Assembly: GCA_016893485.2 (NCBI GenBank)
Contig: JAFEKX020000001.1
Coordinates: forward strand, 3,720,001 to 3,784,000
Source of the DNA: Streptomyces sp. P3
GTDB taxonomy: Bacteria > Actinomycetota > Actinomycetes > Streptomycetales > Streptomycetaceae
Length of the DNA stretch: 64,000 nucleotides
Direction: 5' to 3'
Position numbers and translations under genes: made by a program. Positions 60,150-64,000 of this stretch are shown piece by piece. The notes under the pieces were generated by a model, which did not search any database, was not told where the DNA came from, and saw nothing but the letters and a program-made list of their open reading frames with translations. The stretch's first letter is position 1. The number at the start of each line of letters is the position of its first letter.

Positions 60150-61967
60150 ATGTGCGGAATTGTCGGATACATCGGCAGGCGTGACGTTGCTCCGCTTCTG
60201 CTGGAGGGCCTGCAGCGGCTGGAGTACCGCGGCTACGACTCCGCGGGCATCGTCGTCACCACCCCGAAGACGGCCGGCCTGAAGATGGTCAAGGCCAAGG
60301 GCCGGGTCCGTGACCTGGAGGCCAAGGTCCCGGCGCGCTTCAAGGGCACCACCGGAATCGCCCACACCCGCTGGGCCACCCACGGCGCCCCGTCCGACGT
60401 GAACGCCCACCCGCACATGTCCGCGGACAGCAAGGTCGCCGTCGTCCACAACGGCATCATCGACAACGCGTCCGACCTCCGGAAGAAGCTGGAGGCGGAC
60501 GGCGTCGAGTTCCTCTCCGAGACCGACACCGAGGTCCTCACCCACCTCGTCGCCCGCTCGCAGCAGGAGAAGCTCGAGGACAAGGTCCGCGACGCGCTCC
60601 GCGTGATCGAGGGCACCTACGGCATCGCCGTCCTGCACGCCGACTTCCCCGACCGCATCGTGGTGGCTCGAAACGGTTCCCCGGTGGTCCTCGGGATCGG
60701 CGAGAAGGAGATGTTCGTCGCTTCGGACATCGCCGCGCTGGTGACGCACACGCGCCAGATAGTGACCCTGGACGACGGCGAGATGGCCACCCTCAAGGCC
60801 GACGACTTCCGGACATACACGACCGAGGGCACCCGGACCACGTCCGAGCCGACCACCGTCGAGTGGGAGGCCGCCTCCTACGACATGGGCGGCCACGACA
60901 CCTACATGCACAAGGAGATCTTCGAGCAGGCCGACGCCGTGGACCGCGTGCTGCGCGGCCGCATCGACGACCGCTTCTCCACCGTGCACCTCGGCGGCCT
61001 GAACCTGGACGCCCGCGAGGCCCGGCAGATCCGCCGCGTCAAGATCCTCGGCTGCGGCACCTCGTACCACGCGGGCATGATCGGCGCCCAGATGATCGAG
61101 GAGCTGGCCCGCATCCCCGCGGACGCCGAGCCCGCCTCCGAGTTCCGGTACCGCAACGCGGTGGTCGACCCCGACACCCTCTACATCGCGGTCTCCCAGT
61201 CCGGCGAGACCTACGACGTCCTGGCGGCGGTCCAGGAGCTGAAGCGCAAGGGCGCGAGGGTCCTCGGCGTGGTCAACGTCGTCGGCTCGGCGATCGCACG
61301 CGAGGCGGACGGCGGCATGTACGTCCACGCGGGCCCCGAGGTCTGTGTCGTCTCGACCAAGTGCTTCACCAACACCACAGTCGCGTTCGCCCTGTTGGCC
61401 CTGCACCTCGGCCGTACCCGCGACCTCTCCGTCCGCGACGGCAAGCGCATCATCGAGGGGCTGCGCAAACTCCCGTCCCAGATCACCGAGATCCTGGACC
61501 AGGAGGAGGAGATCAAGAAGCTGGCCGCCGAGTACGCCGAGGCCCGCTCCATGCTCTTCATCGGCCGGGTCCGCGGCTACCCGGTGGCCCGCGAGGCCTC
61601 CCTGAAGCTCAAGGAGGTCTCCTACATCCACGCGGAGGCCTACCCCGCCTCGGAGTTGAAGCACGGCCCCCTCGCCCTGATCGAGCCGGCCCTCCCCACG
61701 GTCGCGATCGTCCCCGACGACGACCTCCTGGAGAAGAACCGCGCCGCCCTGGAAGAGATCAAGGCCCGCAGCGGCCGCATCCTCGCGGTGGCCCACCAAC
61801 ACCAGGAGAAGGCCGACCAGACCATCGTCGTCCCCAAGAACGAGGACGAACTGGACCCCATCCTGATGGGCATCCCCCTCCAACTCCTCGCCTACCACAC
61901 GGCGTTGGCCCTGGGCCGGGACATCGACAAGCCGAGGAACCTCGCAAAGTCGGTCACGGTCGAGTAG
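60150..61967 (+). CDS. glmS: glutamine-fructose-6-phosphate aminotransferase (second glmS-type copy)
   Basis: 605 residues, intact. The N-terminal Cys nucleophile is exposed as MCGIVGYIGRRDVAP. Glutaminase motifs are GTTGIAHTRWATHGAPSDVNAHPH and VVHNGIIDNASDLRKKL. SIS domain 1 begins VKILGCGTSYHAGMIGAQMIEELA with SQSGETYDVL, and domain 2 has FIGRVRGYPVAREASLKLKEVSYIHAEAYPASELKHGPLALIEP. The end is DKPRNLAKSVTVE. It makes glucosamine 6-phosphate from fructose 6-phosphate and glutamine, the entry to UDP-GlcNAc. Its place after desD/hexosaminidase corresponds to the second Streptomyces glmS, not the ribosomal-region copy. Confidence 0.96.
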   Translation: MCGIVGYIGRRDVAPLLLEGLQRLEYRGYDSAGIVVTTPKTAGLKMVKAKGRVRDLEAKVPARFKGTTGIAHTRWATHGAPSDVNAHPHMSADSKVAVVHNGIIDNASDLRKKLEADGVEFLSETDTEVLTHLVARSQQEKLEDKVRDALRVIEGTYGIAVLHADFPDRIVVARNGSPVVLGIGEKEMFVASDIAALVTHTRQIVTLDDGEMATLKADDFRTYTTEGTRTTSEPTTVEWEAASYDMGGHDTYMHKEIFEQADAVDRVLRGRIDDRFSTVHLGGLNLDAREARQIRRVKILGCGTSYHAGMIGAQMIEELARIPADAEPASEFRYRNAVVDPDTLYIAVSQSGETYDVLAAVQELKRKGARVLGVVNVVGSAIAREADGGMYVHAGPEVCVVSTKCFTNTTVAFALLALHLGRTRDLSVRDGKRIIEGLRKLPSQITEILDQEEEIKKLAAEYAEARSMLFIGRVRGYPVAREASLKLKEVSYIHAEAYPASELKHGPLALIEPALPTVAIVPDDDLLEKNRAALEEIKARSGRILAVAHQHQEKADQTIVVPKNEDELDPILMGIPLQLLAYHTALALGRDIDKPRNLAKSVTVE

Positions 61968-61981
61968 ACGCCCTTTGCCTT

Positions 61982-62021
61982 TAGGGGCGCGAGGAACTGC
62001 GCGACAAGCCCCCACCGGCCG
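61982..62021 (+). repeat. dispersed Streptomyces intergenic repeat, copy C
   Basis: TAGGGGCGCGAGGAACTGCG, continuing CGACAAGCCCCCACCGGCCG, differs from copy B at two positions and one deletion. It lies 14 bases after the glmS stop, before the terminator at 62040. Confidence 0.8.
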
Positions 62022-62039
62022 CAGAGGCCGACGAAACAG

Positions 62040-62078
62040 AATGGCCCCCACGTGTGCCTCATACACGCGGGGGCCATT
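62040..62078. terminator. bidirectional hairpin terminator after glmS
   Basis: AATGGCCCCCACGTGT (62040-62055) and ACACGCGGGGGCCATT (62063-62078) pair at 15 of 16 positions around a 7-base loop, between the convergent glmS and GPR1-family genes. A/T pairs at the base of the stem give a short T run on both strands. Confidence 0.88.
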
Positions 62079-62088
62079 CCGCTGCCGG

Positions 62089-62652
62089 TCAACTGGTAGC
62101 CGTCACGCCCCGACCAGCAGCCCGTCGAGGGAGAACCGTCGGCCAGTGCGCGAGCGCCGCCGTCGCCGAATACCAGGCAACAGCCCCGCAGCGACCCCGA
62201 ACCACCCCCGACCTTCCCCAGCCCGTCATTCCCGGCGAACTGGGCGATCGCGAGCAGCACGAGCGACACGAAGAACAACCCGTAGGTTCCCTGGGTGAGT
62301 TGATCCCCTCCCGCGAGGGTCACCGAGAGAGCGCGACGAGGGCGAACAGGACCAGGAACAGCCCCGCCGCGTTGTCCGAAGCGGAACTGCCCGCGGAGAC
62401 GGCCCAGGTGAACCAGAGCGCGCCGAACGCGGTGAACGCCGTACCGCTGACCGTGTCGCCGTCACGGAACGCGAGCAGTCCGACGAGGAAGAGGGCAACT
62501 CCGCCCACATAGTGGGCGACTGACACGGCGTCAGCCGTGGAGACGCCGTCGATGACATTCGTGTAGCCGAGGCCGAAGGCCAACAGGGTGATTCCCAGGG
62601 CGAGTCGGCCGACGATGGAGGTGGTGCTTCCCGCGGAGACGTCATTGTCCAC
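62089..62652 (-). CDS. GPR1/FUN34/YaaH family membrane protein, acetate-transporter-like (frameshifted as read)
   Basis: About 188 residues from a GTG at 62652 (VDNDVSAGSTTSIVGRLALGITLLAFGLGYTNV). Six membrane helices: VAHYVGGVALFLVGLLAFRDGDTVSGTAFTAFGALWFTWAV, AAGLFLVLFALVALSV, LTQGTYGLFFVSLVLLAIAQFAG and, after missing bases near 62200 and 62175, FGVAAGLLAWYSATAALAHW. The layout and the FRDGDTxxGTAFxxFGxLWF core match the GPR1/FUN34/YaaH family, some of which take up acetate or succinate. At least three indels. No operon partner. Substrate unproven. Confidence 0.75.
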
Positions 62653-62793
62653 GGCGGGCTCCCTTCATGCATGTGCGTTTGTGCGGTGTGACCGATATAT
62701 GCCCTTCACAAGGACACAAACACCTCTGCACAGCAGGGAATTCAGGGACGGCCGACGAGATCGGACGACGCGTCAGGGAATCCGGACGGCGCG

Positions 62794-63321
62794 TCAGGGA
62801 ATGACGATGACCGGCCGCTGCGCCCGCTTGGCGAGCCGCCCGGCGACGGAGCCGAAGATGCGTCCGACGATGCCGTGCGTGGAGCCCACGACGATCGCGT
62901 CCGCCTCGTACTCCCGCCCCACCTCTTCGAGTTCGTGGCAGATGTCGCCGCCGCGCTCGACCAGGATCCAGGGCACTTCCGCCAGGTACTCGGCGCACGC
63001 CAGCTCCAGACCCAGCACCTCGGTGCGGTGGTCCGGCACATCGACGAAGACCGGTGGCTCGCAGCCCGCCCACACCGTGGTGGGCAGCCGGTTGGCGACA
63101 TGGACGATGATCAGCCCCGAGCCCGAGCGGTGGGCCATGCCGATCGCGTAGGCGAGGGCACGCTCACTGGACATGGAGCCGTCGAAGCCGACGACCACGC
63201 CGTGCTTGAAGGCGGGGTCGCAGGAGTGACGTGGTTCTTCCGCCGCCAGGGGCTCGGCCGCCGTGGGATCGGCGACGGGCCGCTTGCGGTCCGCGGGTTC
63301 GAAAGATTCGTGACCGGCCAT
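62794..63321 (-). CDS. universal stress protein (UspA family)
   Basis: 175 residues, intact. A charged leader of 40 residues precedes the Usp fold: HGVVVGFDGSMSSERALAYAIGMAHRSGSGLIIVHV, and the ATP-binding signature G-2x-G-9x-G-S in VGSTHGIVGRIFGSVAGRLAKRAQRPVIVIP. ATP-binding Usp proteins aid survival in stress, hypoxia or stationary phase. Divergent from the small membrane protein at 63622, with 300 bases between. A TACCCT-CA-AGGGTA dyad lies 84 bases upstream. Confidence 0.9.
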   Translation of the reverse strand: MAGHESFEPADRKRPVADPTAAEPLAAEEPRHSCDPAFKHGVVVGFDGSMSSERALAYAIGMAHRSGSGLIIVHVANRLPTTVWAGCEPPVFVDVPDHRTEVLGLELACAEYLAEVPWILVERGGDICHELEEVGREYEADAIVVGSTHGIVGRIFGSVAGRLAKRAQRPVIVIP

Positions 63322-63404
63322 GGGTGTCTCGGCGTTTTGATCCTCTTGGGAGGGGACAACAGGATGCGGCGGAGCTGTGTCCGGGAATCATCTTCCCAAC
63401 CCCA

Positions 63405-63418
63405 TACCCTCAAGGGTA
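63405..63418. promoter_or_regulatory. TACCCT-N2-AGGGTA dyad upstream of the universal stress protein gene
   Basis: TACCCTCAAGGGTA has perfect 6-bp arms. It lies between the divergent usp and small membrane protein genes. Apart from a weak promoter-like TTCACT-N16-TACAGT toward 63622, I see nothing else in 63322-63621. Confidence 0.35.
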
Positions 63419-63621
63419 CGGCGGCACTCCTCCTTAGCCCATATCCCGCACGCGCTCCGGCGGAGTTCCCGGAGCATGCACGAGGGGGCGCCCGTAACGC
63501 AATGGTTGCTGCCCCGTACAGGCGGTTTGCACAGGATTCACTTACCGACGGGGTGCCCTACAGTGACCGACGCATCGAACACGCGTTGAACCCGGCGAGC
63601 CGCCGCCCCAGGGAGCACGCC

Positions 63622-63945
63622 ATGTCCGGACACCGTACGACGACCTCCGAGACCCGCCCCGGCCCGGACACCGCGACCGATGTGGTGCGCTGGGCGGTCT
63701 TCAGCTGTGTCCTCGTCCCCGTCGTCCTCCTCTGGTACGGCACCTCCCTCGCCGGCGCCACGGGTACGGCACTGGGTCTCGCGGCCGTCACCGCCGCCTG
63801 CCGGGTGCTGCTGCGGCGGTCCGAGCGGAGCACCGTACGACTGCTGGCCGAAGAACAGCCCCCGCACCGCGGCCACCGGCACCGGGCCGGGGCGGGGGCG
63901 CACAGGGGGCGGGCGGCGCGCCGGGGAAGTACACCGGTCGACTGA
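63622..63945 (+). CDS. small predicted membrane protein
   Basis: 107 residues. ATG at 63622 preceded by AGGGAG (MSGHRTTTSETRPGPDTATDVVRWAVFSCVLVPVVLLWYGTSLAGATGTALGLAAVTAACRVLLRRSERS). Two hydrophobic helices (residues about 25-41 and 46-62) are followed by a basic, Arg/His-rich cytoplasmic tail. No family recognised. The last 55 bases of the window after it show no further gene. Confidence 0.6.
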   Translation: MSGHRTTTSETRPGPDTATDVVRWAVFSCVLVPVVLLWYGTSLAGATGTALGLAAVTAACRVLLRRSERSTVRLLAEEQPPHRGHRHRAGAGAHRGRAARRGSTPVD

Positions 63946-64000
63946 CCGGTTTCCGCGCACGCGCCCGACGCTTTTCAGCCAACTTCCGGCCACCGCGCAT

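Noticed and set aside
58416..62066. A 1216-codon open frame on the minus strand covering glmS and the phosphatase
   Set aside because: It lies antisense to the complete glmS gene with all its motifs; only its C-terminal part (the phosphatase) is real. Long antisense frames are expected at this G+C content.

Overview
The window is high-GC actinobacterial DNA and almost certainly Streptomyces. It carries an intact desferrioxamine locus (desE, SIP gene, desABCD) under DmdR1-type iron boxes, GTG/TTG starts, GTGA/ATGA stop-start overlaps, Tat and lipoprotein secretion signals, and the gene order I remember for the SCO2770-SCO2789 part of S. coelicolor. No rRNA, tRNA, CRISPR array, insertion sequence or prophage was seen. 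The main caveat is quality: about 35 of some 50 genes change reading frame once or more, nearly always at a G or C run of three to six bases, while the protein stays conserved across the break. I read these as indel errors in the sequence, not decay. Such genes are annotated as one CDS and marked 'frameshifted as read'.

Region 1 (1-18.2 kb) is mostly sugar and small-molecule metabolism. It holds a partial ArsR-type regulator, a DUF937 protein, and a LacI-controlled catabolic operon (Gfo/Idh/MocA oxidoreductase, DUF993 aldolase-like protein, sugar isomerase/epimerase). Two EntS-like MFS exporters follow, with an AraC regulator, an NAD-epimerase, a peptidase E-like protein, GNAT and MarR-GNAT genes, a second sugar isomerase, an RBBP9/YdeN hydrolase, a second-copy EPSP synthase and a secreted GH3 N-acetylglucosaminidase.

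Region 2 (18.2-31.3 kb) is cell envelope and secretion: a lipoprotein, an S37 peptidase, a small secreted protein, a single-chain double ABC exporter, a phytase-like esterase, a beta-lactamase-like serine hydrolase, a YkcB-type membrane glycosyltransferase, a secreted endonuclease I and a VOC protein.

Region 3 (31.3-41.5 kb) has a TPP enzyme, an agmatinase-family ureohydrolase, a sodium:solute symporter and a PucR regulator, which together suggest use of arginine or 4-guanidinobutyrate. A phosphatase, a CDF metal exporter, TesB and an acyl-CoA dehydrogenase follow.

Region 4 (41.5-48 kb) is a TetR regulator divergent from a four-gene branched-acyl-CoA (leucine) operon with 1- to 4-base overlaps: carboxyltransferase, biotin carboxylase, HMG-CoA lyase, acyl-CoA dehydrogenase.

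Region 5 (48-64 kb) is the siderophore locus followed by aminosugar genes (GH20 hexosaminidase, second glmS), a DUF4429-SHOCT protein, a purple-acid-phosphatase-like enzyme, a GPR1/FUN34/YaaH membrane protein and a universal stress protein. Strong hairpin terminators sit between convergent genes, and a dispersed intergenic repeat occurs three times.
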